From NCBI RefSeq assembly GCF_003449015.1, contig NZ_QRGD01000004.1, positions 124,001 through 188,000 on the forward strand: a DNA stretch of 64,000 nt, given 5' to 3'. The position numbers were made by a program, and so were the translations under genes. This document shows, in pieces, positions 27,707-37,404 of the stretch (positions within the stretch are counted from its first letter, which is position 1; each line of letters starts with the position of its first letter). Origin of the DNA: Aureibaculum luteum. Lineage in GTDB: Bacteria; Bacteroidota; Bacteroidia; Flavobacteriales; Flavobacteriaceae. The notes under the pieces were generated by a model. It was not told the DNA's origin and did no database searches. It saw only the letters and a list, made by a program, of their open reading frames with translations.

Positions 27707-30523
27707 TTACTTTTTTAATTCAATTGATATGTCTCGATAATCCATAGGCTGTACTTTAAAAGATACTACAAATTTACCATTCACTTTTTTACGACTTCCT
27801 TTTAATTCTTTGAAACCTATTTTTAAAATTACATCACCTTTCTTAAAGTTATCTGGTACAGTTAATAAAACCGAAGTATTACATGAAAGTTGTAATTGTT
27901 CTCCGAAAACAAGTATTGCTGTTCCTGATTTTTTTCCTAATATTTCAAGTGTGTATCCTGATTTTTCAATCTTTTTACCTTTACCAAGAAAAAGTGTTGT
28001 ATTTCTTTTTTCTTGGGTAACAATTCCAAAAGTGCCATTAAGCAACATATCTTCATAATTATAACTATCGCTCTTATCTGAAGAAAACACATAATCAATT
28101 CTGTCTAATAAACTTTCAATTTTTAAACCAACAAAACTGTTGTTATTATCTGTATTAAAAGTTTTAATACTTTTTAAGGTTGATGGCTCACTGCGTGTTG
28201 ATGGCTCATAAATAGCAACAAAAGGATTGTTCCATGCTTCGCCTTTTTGGCGAACTACCAAAGTAGGTTGTAATGCCATGGCCACTTTTTTTGGCACCAT
28301 GGCGTCTCTTAACGCTTCAGAACGAGGCGATTTTACTTTAAATATTTCACGATTTTCATTACCGTTCATCCACAAATTCATACTTATACTTTCTTTTCCT
28401 TCAATAGATAAATTAAAAGTTGCTTTAATATCCTTATCTGTTTTAACCGAAGTTTCATCTGTGATATAATCATAAGCTTCTATATTCCCTAATTTTGAAG
28501 TTAGTTTTGCACTTGGCTGTACGTTTAATATCTTATTTTCTGAGTCTGACAATATAAATTCTTGACCAAGGTTATGATAAAAATAATCGTGGTATTTATC
28601 GTTTATTTCTCGGGTTTTAGATCTAAAAATATCAATATAATAGCCTGACTTTTCTCCAGTTCTTACAATACTCATTGTTCTATTTTGATCTGAATTTGTA
28701 CTTGGTTCATGAAAATAAAGATCTGAAAAATTAATGTTGGGATAATAGCCTGTTTTCTGTTCTGATGCCGGATACAAGGCATTCACATCAAATGCATAAT
28801 AACTACGCATTTTGTTGTATTCAGATTTTCCATTCACTGATACTGTATTGTGAGCGGGAAACTGTGAATAATACTTGCGATAATCAGGTTGAAAATAACT
28901 AGAACCTCTACCTCCTTCAGGACCTAATACATATCCTTTTCCGTAAAGTTCCATTGCAATTCCATTGGAATGAGCATGATTACCTAATGAACCTACTTGA
29001 GAAACCATTAACCCGTGCTTAGCATCCAATCCATTTCTCATAGCAACCCAACTAATATTTGGTGCATAAAAAGTGTTGGTCATATAATCTGCTTCATTTG
29101 CAGGCTGAATAGAAGTATCTAATTTAACTTCATCGTCATATAAAAGACGCATAATTGTATTTTCATTACCCTTAATGTCTTTTATAATTTTATCCTTATT
29201 AGTAAGCATATAAATTAGAGAAGTATACTTTTCTTCTTGTTGCCGTTTGTTAAATCGTTGAGCGTTTTTTACTAGGTCTAAAAAGGGTTCTATTTCAAGT
29301 GGACCATAATGAGAATCACCAAAGGCTACAATGTTTTTATTAGGATAAAGATATTGAGGCATAATGGTAACTGCTTTGGGAATAATAGGCATTCCTTGCA
29401 TAACATCAACGTCTAAGGATCCTTGTATTACCATTGCCAATTCAATAAAGCCTTTGGCTACACTAAGTGCATAACTAGAACTCTCGTTCCATATTCCATT
29501 ATTTTGATCATAACCATACGCTAAAACATCATTCACCGACCATTGTCTTGCTTCTGATTCATTAAAAACACGATTCAAATAATATTGACAACCTTTACCG
29601 TCTTTATAAGCCTTATCATTATCTAAAACCAAAGCTATTTGAATAATATAATTTGCTTGATGAAGATTCCAATTATTATCAGGCACTCCATTTTTTATAA
29701 TAATTTCGGCTAGTTTTTTTAGTGAAGCTGTATAAATATGCATTTGCTCCTTTTTATTGGTGTGCAAATACTCATAAAGAAAATCGAAAGTCTCTGCCAA
29801 TTCATCAACAATACCCTCTTTTATTACTTGAAATGATGTTAAGCCTATTATGTTTTGAACATTTCCTTTTTTCAAATCAACAGGCTCCTTTCTATAATAC
29901 AATCCGTGCATATAAACATCAAACAAGTGTGTGGCTAATTTTGCATAATCTTCATCACCTTCTATAAAATATACCAGTGCAGCATCTCGAGCAATACGCA
30001 TAATATTTTCATTTGTATTCTCTATGACACGCCCCGTTTTCGGAGGGGAAACCCATTCCCATTTATTTGTTTTCTTGTGTTGAAGATATAATCCTCTTTT
30101 ATCTTCTAAATAAGGAATTGCATCTTCCAATTTGGGTGTTTTATAATCTGTAACATAATCACGTTGCCCGGTGAAACGTACGGTTGGTACAGGAGCCTTT
30201 CCTTCGGCATGAGAATAAAACTCACCATTTACATACACATCTGTAGCATGGGACTTCCAGTACATTTGAAACCTTGAGGACAACCATTCCGCATCGGTAC
30301 CAAATTGTTTTACGTAGTTAGAAGTTTTATTTTTAAATGCATTATATGATAGTTTTACATCATCAGATGCATTTATCATTTGAAAGATATTTGATTTAGT
30401 AACTTTTGAAGAAATAAGTCGAGGATGTGTTCTTGTAATCTCCTTTGGAAAATCAAATTGAGCATTAACGATGTTAATCAAAAACAGATTGACACAAATA
30501 AAAAATATTTTCAAATTATTCAT
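27707..30523 (-). CDS. Long heparinase II/III-like polysaccharide lyase (paralogue 3)
   Basis: A 938-residue secreted protein: signal peptide ends NIVNAQ, then the toroid with SSRFQMYWKSHATDVYV, EDKRGLYLQHK and NNWNLHQ (His288), the Tyr segment WNESSSY, and the sandwich motif GNHAHSNGIAMELYGKG. The complete catalytic set matches that of the lyase at 8686-11418. The C-terminus adds a short beta-rich tail after about residue 840. It is 5 bp from the sulfatase upstream and 13 bp from the GH97 downstream, in unit C. Expected substrate is a uronate-containing, sulfated polysaccharide or oligosaccharide; the exact PL family is not assigned here. Confidence 0.8.
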   Translation of the reverse strand: MNNLKIFFICVNLFLINIVNAQFDFPKEITRTHPRLISSKVTKSNIFQMINASDDVKLSYNAFKNKTSNYVKQFGTDAEWLSSRFQMYWKSHATDVYVNGEFYSHAEGKAPVPTVRFTGQRDYVTDYKTPKLEDAIPYLEDKRGLYLQHKKTNKWEWVSPPKTGRVIENTNENIMRIARDAALVYFIEGDEDYAKLATHLFDVYMHGLYYRKEPVDLKKGNVQNIIGLTSFQVIKEGIVDELAETFDFLYEYLHTNKKEQMHIYTASLKKLAEIIIKNGVPDNNWNLHQANYIIQIALVLDNDKAYKDGKGCQYYLNRVFNESEARQWSVNDVLAYGYDQNNGIWNESSSYALSVAKGFIELAMVIQGSLDVDVMQGMPIIPKAVTIMPQYLYPNKNIVAFGDSHYGPLEIEPFLDLVKNAQRFNKRQQEEKYTSLIYMLTNKDKIIKDIKGNENTIMRLLYDDEVKLDTSIQPANEADYMTNTFYAPNISWVAMRNGLDAKHGLMVSQVGSLGNHAHSNGIAMELYGKGYVLGPEGGRGSSYFQPDYRKYYSQFPAHNTVSVNGKSEYNKMRSYYAFDVNALYPASEQKTGYYPNINFSDLYFHEPSTNSDQNRTMSIVRTGEKSGYYIDIFRSKTREINDKYHDYFYHNLGQEFILSDSENKILNVQPSAKLTSKLGNIEAYDYITDETSVKTDKDIKATFNLSIEGKESISMNLWMNGNENREIFKVKSPRSEALRDAMVPKKVAMALQPTLVVRQKGEAWNNPFVAIYEPSTRSEPSTLKSIKTFNTDNNNSFVGLKIESLLDRIDYVFSSDKSDSYNYEDMLLNGTFGIVTQEKRNTTLFLGKGKKIEKSGYTLEILGKKSGTAILVFGEQLQLSCNTSVLLTVPDNFKKGDVILKIGFKELKGSRKKVNGKFVVSFKVQPMDYRDISIELKK

Positions 30524-30528
30524 AATAA

Positions 30529-32004
30529 TTATTCATTTCGAGTCCAAATATGACTTCCCTCCAATAATTCTTGATATTGAGTTTTAAACTCTTTTTTTAA
30601 TTTGTTAAAAATTTCAGGCTCCTTTAAAGATAAATCTTCAGATTCATTAATATCTTTCTTTAAATTAAATAGGACAAAATCAGTTAATTTAGCACTTTTA
30701 ACGAAGTCTTCATTACCATCATATAAATTGTGTATATGTGGTAATTCGGTATGATCTACTTCTAAACTTCCCATTATTTTCCATTCACCACTTCGCATGG
30801 CCACTCTACGTTTATTAATAGCATCATAAAATGCCCAAATTAAGGGTTTACTTCGCTCAAAAACGCCATTATCTAATAGGGACTTAAATGATTGTCCATC
30901 TAATGTTCTATCTGGTAATTTGGCTCCTGAAAGCTCAGCAAAAGTTGGTAAAAAGTCTAAAGCAGAAACAACAGCATCTGAAGTTCCTGAAAAATTATTT
31001 TTTCCAATCCAACTTACAATTCCGGGTACTCTAAAACCAGCTTCATTGGTCCATAATTTCATTCCTTTTAATGCTCCCGGAGATCCGTAAGAATGTTTTG
31101 CTTTACTATACCTCATTAAGGTTTCAGGTCCATTATCTGATGAAAACACAATTAATGTATTCTCACTATTATTTTTCTTTAAATAAGATATTAACCTTCC
31201 AACAGCTAAATCTACATTTTCTACATTGGCAAAATATTCTGCCTCTTCCCTTTTGTCTGTAAATTGTAGATACTTTTGGACTAAATCTTCGGGTGACGCA
31301 ATAGGTTCATGAGGTTCATGAAAAGCAACTTCTAGAAAAAACGGAGCATCACTTTCTTTCTTTTCTAACCATTGAATGGCTTCATCCACTATTATTTGAC
31401 TGCTATAACCTTTTATTTCTCCTACTTTTTCACCGTTACGTATAAAATTTTTAGGGTTTTGATGACTAGGTGCCGCATTATTATGAGTTGCAAACCAATG
31501 ATCAAATCCAAAATCATTAGGTTGTGGTTGTTTATCCGAATTAAATCTAGAGCTACAATGCCATTTACCAACCAAACACGTGGAATATCCTACTGATTTT
31601 AATAACGACGGAATGGCTATTTCATCAGCTTGTAAATGGACTAAATCTCTATTATCTTCGCTTTTTTTAAGCCCCGGAATAAAATCATAAACACCTGCTC
31701 TGTTAGGACTCCGCCCTGTAAGTAAACCAACTCGAGATGGTGAACAAACCGGTGCTGCAGCATAAAAGTTAGTTAGTTTAATACCTGATGCAGCTAATGC
31801 ATCTAAATTTGGCGTTTGTATAATAGGATGACCAAATGAGGATAAATCGCCATAGCCCAAATCATCGCATAATAAAACTACAATATTGGGTTGTTTTTCA
31901 ATTACTTTTTCATTTATAACCTGATCATTCTTATCAAGTACTTTTGATTTACATGAAACACTAACCAAAATAGTTACCACAAATAGGCATCTAAAAATAT
32001 TCAT
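30529..32004 (-). CDS. S1-family sulfatase lipoprotein
   Basis: A 491-residue sulfatase. Lipobox VSVSC (Cys18) predicts a lipoprotein. The metal site IVVLLCDDLGYGDLSSFG, the formylglycine signature C87-S-P-S-R (AAPVCSPSRVGLLTGR), GKWHCSSRF, HEPHEP and FSSDNGPET are all in place, so it should be active after maturation. The segment ELPHIHNLYDGNE near the C-terminus may shape the substrate pocket. It overlaps the upstream esterase gene by 4 bp (ATGA), indicating translational coupling, and is followed after 5 bp by a long lyase. The sulfate position removed cannot be inferred without subfamily assignment. Confidence 0.95.
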   Translation of the reverse strand: MNIFRCLFVVTILVSVSCKSKVLDKNDQVINEKVIEKQPNIVVLLCDDLGYGDLSSFGHPIIQTPNLDALAASGIKLTNFYAAAPVCSPSRVGLLTGRSPNRAGVYDFIPGLKKSEDNRDLVHLQADEIAIPSLLKSVGYSTCLVGKWHCSSRFNSDKQPQPNDFGFDHWFATHNNAAPSHQNPKNFIRNGEKVGEIKGYSSQIIVDEAIQWLEKKESDAPFFLEVAFHEPHEPIASPEDLVQKYLQFTDKREEAEYFANVENVDLAVGRLISYLKKNNSENTLIVFSSDNGPETLMRYSKAKHSYGSPGALKGMKLWTNEAGFRVPGIVSWIGKNNFSGTSDAVVSALDFLPTFAELSGAKLPDRTLDGQSFKSLLDNGVFERSKPLIWAFYDAINKRRVAMRSGEWKIMGSLEVDHTELPHIHNLYDGNEDFVKSAKLTDFVLFNLKKDINESEDLSLKEPEIFNKLKKEFKTQYQELLEGSHIWTRNE

Positions 32005-32831
32005 TTTAATTTAGTATTAGAACTTTCAAAGAAGTCATTAAAAAACAGCATCTGATATTTAATAGAATTTTTCCAATACGTATTGGTATGTCCTCCAGGG
32101 CGTTCAATATAATCGTGTGGAATATTTCGTTCTAGCAGTTTCTTATGTAATCTCTTATTCGCATCATAAAAGAAATCATCAACACCACAATCAAAAAGAA
32201 ACTTTAAATTTTTACCATCTAATAAATGCACCAAATTAATTACGGTATTATTCTCCCAAGTTTCTTTATTTTCAGCATAAGACCCCAAACGTTTAGAAAT
32301 ATCCCAACTTCGTGGAAAAGGTCTAATATCTACACCTCCACTCATACTAGCTGCTACTCCAAAGATATCTGTATGTTTAAAAGCTAGATAAAGAGCACCA
32401 TGACCGCCCATACTTAATCCGGCAATAGCTCTATTTTTATATGAAGCTTTTGTGTTATATGATTTGTCAATTTGTGTAACGAGTTCTTTAGATACATAGG
32501 TCTCATATTGCATTGTACTATCAATAGGGCTATCAAAATACCAGCTCGTTTTATTCCCGTCAGGACAAACAATTATCACATTATATAAATCAGCATACGT
32601 TTTAATTTTAGGAGCTTTTTTTAACCAATCTTTATAATCGCCACCAGCACCGTGTAACAAATAAATTACGGAATAGGCTTGCCCTTTTTTAGTATAGGAG
32701 TCGGGCGTTATCACCACATTTTTTATGTCTTTATTCATTGTCTTGCTATGTACAATAAGTGTATCCGTTTTAGACGCAAATACAGAGATAGCAATAAAAC
32801 AAAATAGTATAAAGCTTATTCGGTTTTTCAT
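32001..32831 (-). CDS. Esterase D / CE1-like alpha/beta hydrolase
   Basis: A 276-residue secreted esterase of the esterase D / S-formylglutathione hydrolase and CE1 group. Signal peptide to about residue 20. YSVIYLLHGAGGDYKDW carries the oxyanion hole, IAGLSMGGHGALYLAFKH the nucleophile serine (G-L-S-M-G), FDCGVDDFFYDANK the aspartate and RPGGHTNTYW the histidine. Enzymes of this type in PULs remove acetyl or aromatic acyl groups. It is co-transcribed with the sulfatase (4-bp overlap), which suggests joint removal of ester and sulfate groups. The 113-bp gap upstream separates it from the MFS transporter gene. Confidence 0.87.
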   Translation of the reverse strand: MKNRISFILFCFIAISVFASKTDTLIVHSKTMNKDIKNVVITPDSYTKKGQAYSVIYLLHGAGGDYKDWLKKAPKIKTYADLYNVIIVCPDGNKTSWYFDSPIDSTMQYETYVSKELVTQIDKSYNTKASYKNRAIAGLSMGGHGALYLAFKHTDIFGVAASMSGGVDIRPFPRSWDISKRLGSYAENKETWENNTVINLVHLLDGKNLKFLFDCGVDDFFYDANKRLHKKLLERNIPHDYIERPGGHTNTYWKNSIKYQMLFFNDFFESSNTKLK

Positions 32832-32886
32832 ATTTTTATATTTTTTTCATATCCGTAATTAGTAATAATATAGCATAACATCATGC

Positions 32887-32906
32887 TGTCCCCACACTTC
32901 GGGACA
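32887..32906. other. GC-richer hairpin between the transporter and esterase genes
   Basis: TGTCCC (32887-32892) pairs with GGGACA (32901-32906) around an 8-base loop. It stands out from its AT-rich surroundings and lies in the 113-bp gap 3' of the MFS gene, inside unit C. No U-run follows, so it could be an RNA-processing or stability element rather than a terminator. Confidence 0.4.
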
Positions 32907-32944
32907 AGGTGACGAATTGATTATGTCACATTACAGATAATCAG

Positions 32945-34270
32945 TTATTTTTTCAGCATAACATCTTCCAATTCTTCCAGCGTTTTACCTTTCGTCTCGG
33001 GCATCATAAAGGCTACAAACAATAATTGTAATACCATCATTAGTGCAAAAACTAAAAACACAACTCCCGGACCAATCATAGGATGACTAAATAAAAATGG
33101 TATTAAAGACGGTATAATAGCAGCTAAAACCCAATGCGTTGAGCTTCCAAAAGCTTGACCAGAAGCTCTTAAATGATTTGGGAAAATTTCAGAAATAAAT
33201 ACCCATATTACTGCACCTTGACCAACGGCATGTGCTGCAATAAATAAAAACAAAAATATTGGCACAGCCATACCCGTCCATCCCAAGAAAAATGCTGCTG
33301 AAACGAGACTTAAAGATATAATATATCCAATAGAACCAATGTACATCAATGTTTTTCTTCCTAATTTATCAATTAAAAACACACCCAATAATGTAAAAAC
33401 AAGGTTCGTAACGCCAATTCCGATACTACTTAACAACGCCGTACTTTCACCAAGACCAGCCTCTTCAAAAATACGAGGTGCGTAGTATAAAAATGCGTTG
33501 ATCCCTGACAACTGATTAAAAAATGCGATTAGGAAAGCTAACATTAAGGGGAATCTATATTTTTTTATAAATATATTCTCCGATTTATCACTTTTTTCTG
33601 AATGAGCTTTGAACTCTATTATCTGTGCTTCAACATCAGCTTCTGGTTCAATTATTTTTAAGACTTCTCTAGCTTCTTCTTCTCTAGATTGTGATAATAA
33701 CCATCTTGGACTTTTAGGTAGTTTTAAGGCAAATAAGATATATAATACTGCTGGAATAGCTTCTACTCCAAGCATCCATCTCCAAGCATTTTCACCTAAA
33801 TCACTTAACAAGAAATTAGACAAATAGGCCATCATTATACCAAAAACAATATTAAATTGGTACATAGCGACCAAACGTCCTCTATCTTTAGCAGGAGCAA
33901 TCTCAGAAATATAAGCAGGGGCAGCAATTGTAGATGCTCCAACTCCTATACCTCCAATGAAACGAGCAAATGCAAACACGTAAGGATCATTAGAAAATGC
34001 TGATCCTATAGCAGAAATAGCAAACAAAACCCCAATTACTATTAATGTGTTTTTACGTCCATATTTATTTGTAGGTATGCCACCAAAAATGGCTCCAATA
34101 ACAGTACCCCAAAGTGCGGCTCCCATTACAACCCAACCATGAAAAGAATCAGATGATTCCCATAAAAGTTGTAATTTTTTATCGGCTCCTGAAATTACGA
34201 CTACATCAAACCCAAATAAAAATCCAGCAAGGGCAGCTGTAATAGACCATAATAGTATTTTTTTGTTCAT
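32945..34270 (-). CDS. MFS sugar porter (sugar:H+ symporter type)
   Basis: A 441-residue inner-membrane transporter of the sugar porter family with 12 expected membrane segments. Marks: WGTVIGAIFGGIPTNKYGRK (loop 2-3), RFIGGIGVGASTIAAP, DRGRLVAMYQ, LPKSPRWLLSQ before the central loop, FFNQLSGINAFLYYAPRIF in segment 7, IDKLGRKTL, and the terminal PETKGKTLEELE. It would import a monosaccharide (for example fucose, galactose or a released side-chain sugar) after periplasmic breakdown. The central cytoplasmic loop is about 50 residues. It is third in unit C, after GH29 and the beta-propeller enzyme. The sugar is not determined by visible motifs. Confidence 0.93.
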   Translation of the reverse strand: MNKKILLWSITAALAGFLFGFDVVVISGADKKLQLLWESSDSFHGWVVMGAALWGTVIGAIFGGIPTNKYGRKNTLIVIGVLFAISAIGSAFSNDPYVFAFARFIGGIGVGASTIAAPAYISEIAPAKDRGRLVAMYQFNIVFGIMMAYLSNFLLSDLGENAWRWMLGVEAIPAVLYILFALKLPKSPRWLLSQSREEEAREVLKIIEPEADVEAQIIEFKAHSEKSDKSENIFIKKYRFPLMLAFLIAFFNQLSGINAFLYYAPRIFEEAGLGESTALLSSIGIGVTNLVFTLLGVFLIDKLGRKTLMYIGSIGYIISLSLVSAAFFLGWTGMAVPIFLFLFIAAHAVGQGAVIWVFISEIFPNHLRASGQAFGSSTHWVLAAIIPSLIPFLFSHPMIGPGVVFLVFALMMVLQLLFVAFMMPETKGKTLEELEDVMLKK

Positions 34271-34303
34271 CTTAAATATAAGTTTTGTAAGTATTAATTT
34301 AAA

Positions 34304-35395
34304 TTATTTTGTGTTTAAAGGAATAACCATATTCCATGTTTTAGTACCATTACCAAATCCACCTGGACCATTCATAGTTGCAAAAAAGATATGGGTTGGA
34401 ATTCCATTTTCAACAAAAACAAAAGGACGTTCCAATTGACCTTGTTTTATGTTTTTTCCATTATCCCATTTAATTAATTTTGTATACGCTTTTGCATTTT
34501 TATCAACAACCCAATTAATTCCATCTTTAGAATGAGCTAATAGTCCGTCACCTTTACCACCTGTTATTACCCCTCTTTGATCTTTGGCTACCATATGAAA
34601 CCCATTATCATCACTCCATAAATGTGGATCTTCAATTTCTCCAAACCGTTCCATTGAAAATAATGGTTCATCGTCAATTACAGTATATTCACCATCAAAA
34701 GACGATGCTGTAGCCACACCAATACTCATATCTCCATGTGTAATACCATCCTTCTTATAGCCCCTACCTTTAAATAGCAAAATAACAGATCCATCTTTTT
34801 TAATTAATGGTGAAGGGTTAGAAGTTAAAAAACTATAATATGAATTCGGTTTTACATCTAAAATAGGAGCATCTGAACGTTTCCAAGGTCCATAAGGACT
34901 TTTTGATGTTGCAATACCAATACGCTTACCCCATCTTGCTGCGATACACCATTTACTTGATAAAGTAAACGCGTTAATGTTGTCGGCAGTAACATCTTCA
35001 AAAGGATGTGTGGAGCCCATATAATATAAAATATAGGTGTCTTTATACTTTACAATTTTTGGATTGTGACATGATTTTCCATCCCAATATTGCGTTCCTC
35101 TATCACCTAATGCGACATCTATATATTTATAAGGTCCCTCTGGAGTATCAGAAACCGCATGAACAATTTCTGAAGCAATCATCCATCCTGGATGAAATGG
35201 TAAAGATTTTGGCCAACGTGATGCATACATATGATACTTATTGTCCTCTCCTTTTATTACAGAACTTCCCCACACCCAATAATCTTCCATTTCAAAACCA
35301 CCATTTACAGGTGCTTCCTTTAAATTATCAAAAATAAAGTTCTGTGCTGTGCATGAAGAAATAACTCCTATAAATAAAAGAAAAAAATATTTCAT
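34304..35395 (-). CDS. Five-bladed beta-propeller glycosidase lipoprotein (GH43/GH117-like)
   Basis: A 363-residue protein with a lipobox VISSC (Cys15). The repeated pattern of short strands with D/E-rich turns (WVWGSSVIKGEDNKYHMYASRW; CHNPKIVKYKDTYILYYMG; SNPSPLIKKDGSVILLFKG; EDPHLWSDDNGFHMVAKD; ERPFVFVENG) is that of the five-bladed propeller hydrolases. The acidic residues at blade starts (SSVI region, NPSPLI, IEDPHLW) are candidate catalytic or calcium ligands. Such proteins are annotated as GH43-like, GH117-like or plain 'glycoside hydrolase family protein'. It is second in unit C, 22 bp... from GH29, and 33 bp before the transporter gene. The family number is uncertain. Confidence 0.65.
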   Translation of the reverse strand: MKYFFLLFIGVISSCTAQNFIFDNLKEAPVNGGFEMEDYWVWGSSVIKGEDNKYHMYASRWPKSLPFHPGWMIASEIVHAVSDTPEGPYKYIDVALGDRGTQYWDGKSCHNPKIVKYKDTYILYYMGSTHPFEDVTADNINAFTLSSKWCIAARWGKRIGIATSKSPYGPWKRSDAPILDVKPNSYYSFLTSNPSPLIKKDGSVILLFKGRGYKKDGITHGDMSIGVATASSFDGEYTVIDDEPLFSMERFGEIEDPHLWSDDNGFHMVAKDQRGVITGGKGDGLLAHSKDGINWVVDKNAKAYTKLIKWDNGKNIKQGQLERPFVFVENGIPTHIFFATMNGPGGFGNGTKTWNMVIPLNTK

Positions 35396-35416
35396 AAATT
35401 AAATTAGCATTTAGAA

Positions 35417-37189
35417 TTAATTTTTAGATGGTTTAAGAGTTACTTCTTTTAAGTTAATGCCCTTCCATTTATTTGCAACAGGCATTAAAGAAACTTCATA
35501 TTTACCTGGTTTGGAAATACTGAAATTTTCAAATTCTATTTTTTTAAACCTTTTAGAATTACTACCACTTGCCGGGATTTTGATTACTTTAGTTTCTCCG
35601 TTAAGTAAAACCTCTATTTCATTATCCTCTTGACCTGAATACCCTGCAACTAATGCAAAATTGCCAGGTGTATCTATTTCAAAAGTCCAATAAACTCTTG
35701 CTGTTTCACTATCCCAACTACTAATACAATCTAATTTCTCATTATACTGAGCACCTGGCCCTTGTAAATTTTCGTATTGAGCTCTATAAGCTGGTAACCT
35801 AACAAGACCTGACTCATCTTGCCCTAAACTTTGTTGAGGCAACGCATTGGGAAGAGTATTCAATTTTAGAACAATTACCGATGCTATACTATCAGGAGCA
35901 TCTCCCGTTAACTTTACTTCAATACCATCTTCTAAAGATTGGGTTTTAAAAGTTCTTGATTTATCCGTTAATAAATAGCAGGCTTCAACTTCATTTCTAA
36001 GTCTAATTGGAAGTGTAACTCCATCTTTCCAGTCATACACATGTAAATATAACAACCCTTTATTATCAACAGTTTTCATTGTAATTCTACCCCATTTCGG
36101 CTCCTCTTTTGTTGGACTAGCTTGCGTGCCATAAATGGCTTCACTATTTTTATTCATCCATGATCCAATAGCCTTTAAACGTTCAACGGCTTCGGGTTTT
36201 AAGACACCATCACTGGTGGGACTTACATTTAGTAAATAGTTCCCCCCTTTGCTACTTTGATCAATCAAATTATGAATTAAGGTTGGTATTGATTTAAAGT
36301 TATTATCGTCACTTCGGTATCCCCAACTGCCACTGATAGGTTGACACAATTCCCAATATTTTGCTTCGGGCTGATATCTTGGTCCATTACGTTCAAATGT
36401 TTTGTGATCACCAGGATAATCGTCTCCTAAACGATCATTTGTAATAATATTAGGCTGTAAAGCTGTTGTGATATGATGTAAACTATCAACAACAGATTTT
36501 GTCATTTCTCTAGGTGTATCCCACCAAAAAATGGCAATTGGCCCATATTCAGTTAGTAATTGTTTCACTTCAGGTAGTGCTTTTTGATATACGTACGTAT
36601 CACTACTAACGCGTTCTAAAGTATTATCCCATGTATTACCCATACCGCCTGGATGATGCCAATCTTGAGCCTGAGAGTAATAAAAACCAAACTTAATTCC
36701 TTGCTTTTCACATTCTTCTGCCAATTCTTTCATTACATCTCGCTTAAAAGGAGTTGCATCAACCACGTTATATTTACTGCTTTTAGAATGAAACATTGAA
36801 AAACCGTCATGATGCTTTGCAGTAATAACCATATATTTCATACCTGCCTGTTTTGCTAGACTTACAAATTCTTTTGCGTCGAAATGTTCAGGGTTAAATT
36901 GGTCTGCAAACTTTTCATAATCAGCAATAGGTATTTTTCCCTTGTTCATTATCCATTCTGCACTATTCGTTTGAGCTTCTCCCTTATAAAATCCAGCAGG
37001 TACTGAATATATACCCCAATGAATAAACATACCAAATCTTGCATCTGACCACCACTCCATTCGATCTTCATCAGTGATTACTTTTTGGTAGTCTTTATTT
37101 TCTAATAGTGACGTATTCTTTTGCTTTCCCTCACATCTGATATTAAATATAAGCACGAGCATTAGCAATAAGATTCCAGTTTTTTTCAT
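35417..37189 (-). CDS. GH29 alpha-L-fucosidase with C-terminal carbohydrate-binding-like domain
   Basis: A 590-residue secreted fucosidase. Marks: RMEWWSDARFGMFIHWGIYS, KYMVITAKHHDGFSMFHS, TPFKRDVMKELAEEC, and the nucleophile motif IAIFWWDTPRE (Asp224), then SWGYRSDDNNF and GGNYLLNVSPTSDG. A first sandwich domain (about 350-460) is followed by a second jelly-roll (about 465-590, AYRAQYENLQGPG to VTLKPS) that resembles a CBM-like module. It is the first gene of unit C, 27 bp after the -7 box of P3. It differs from the GH29 at 19120-20487 by this extra domain and by the nucleophile context, so the two probably differ in linkage preference. Confidence 0.93.
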   Translation of the reverse strand: MKKTGILLLMLVLIFNIRCEGKQKNTSLLENKDYQKVITDEDRMEWWSDARFGMFIHWGIYSVPAGFYKGEAQTNSAEWIMNKGKIPIADYEKFADQFNPEHFDAKEFVSLAKQAGMKYMVITAKHHDGFSMFHSKSSKYNVVDATPFKRDVMKELAEECEKQGIKFGFYYSQAQDWHHPGGMGNTWDNTLERVSSDTYVYQKALPEVKQLLTEYGPIAIFWWDTPREMTKSVVDSLHHITTALQPNIITNDRLGDDYPGDHKTFERNGPRYQPEAKYWELCQPISGSWGYRSDDNNFKSIPTLIHNLIDQSSKGGNYLLNVSPTSDGVLKPEAVERLKAIGSWMNKNSEAIYGTQASPTKEEPKWGRITMKTVDNKGLLYLHVYDWKDGVTLPIRLRNEVEACYLLTDKSRTFKTQSLEDGIEVKLTGDAPDSIASVIVLKLNTLPNALPQQSLGQDESGLVRLPAYRAQYENLQGPGAQYNEKLDCISSWDSETARVYWTFEIDTPGNFALVAGYSGQEDNEIEVLLNGETKVIKIPASGSNSKRFKKIEFENFSISKPGKYEVSLMPVANKWKGINLKEVTLKPSKN

Positions 37190-37215
37190 GGAGTATTAAT
37201 TTGAAATATTGTTTA

Positions 37216-37279
37216 TACAATAATAAAAACAATAGGCTTTATCTAGTATAAATCATGAATCATACATTATAAAATATAG
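37216..37279 (-). promoter_or_regulatory. PUL promoter P3 (unit C) with 21-bp direct-repeat operator
   Basis: Read on the minus strand: distal element TGAACTATATTTTATA (37283-37268), proximal element TGATTCATGATTTATA (37262-37247), 21 bp, then -7 box TATTATTGTA (37225-37216). The two elements start 21 bp apart. The proximal element is identical in 14 of 16 bases to the one in the divergent promoter P4. Confidence 0.65.
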
Positions 37280-37368
37280 TTCATTTAAAGATATTATTTT
37301 ATAGTAGTTAATAAGAATAATTAAAAGTAATAAATTAAATCAGTTTTAGACTTCGTTCTAAATGGGTA

Positions 37369-37390
37369 TTAAATGGGTATTGAATTGATA
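37369..37390. repeat. Two tandem 11-bp repeats (TAAATGGGTAT)
   Basis: Exact head-to-tail copies at 37369-37379 and 37380-37390, 14 bp upstream of the P4 element. They occupy the place where the other three promoters have the distal element. They look like a second regulator site or an alternative activator site. Confidence 0.65.
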
Positions 37391-37404
37391 ATGCTGATTC
37401 ATAG

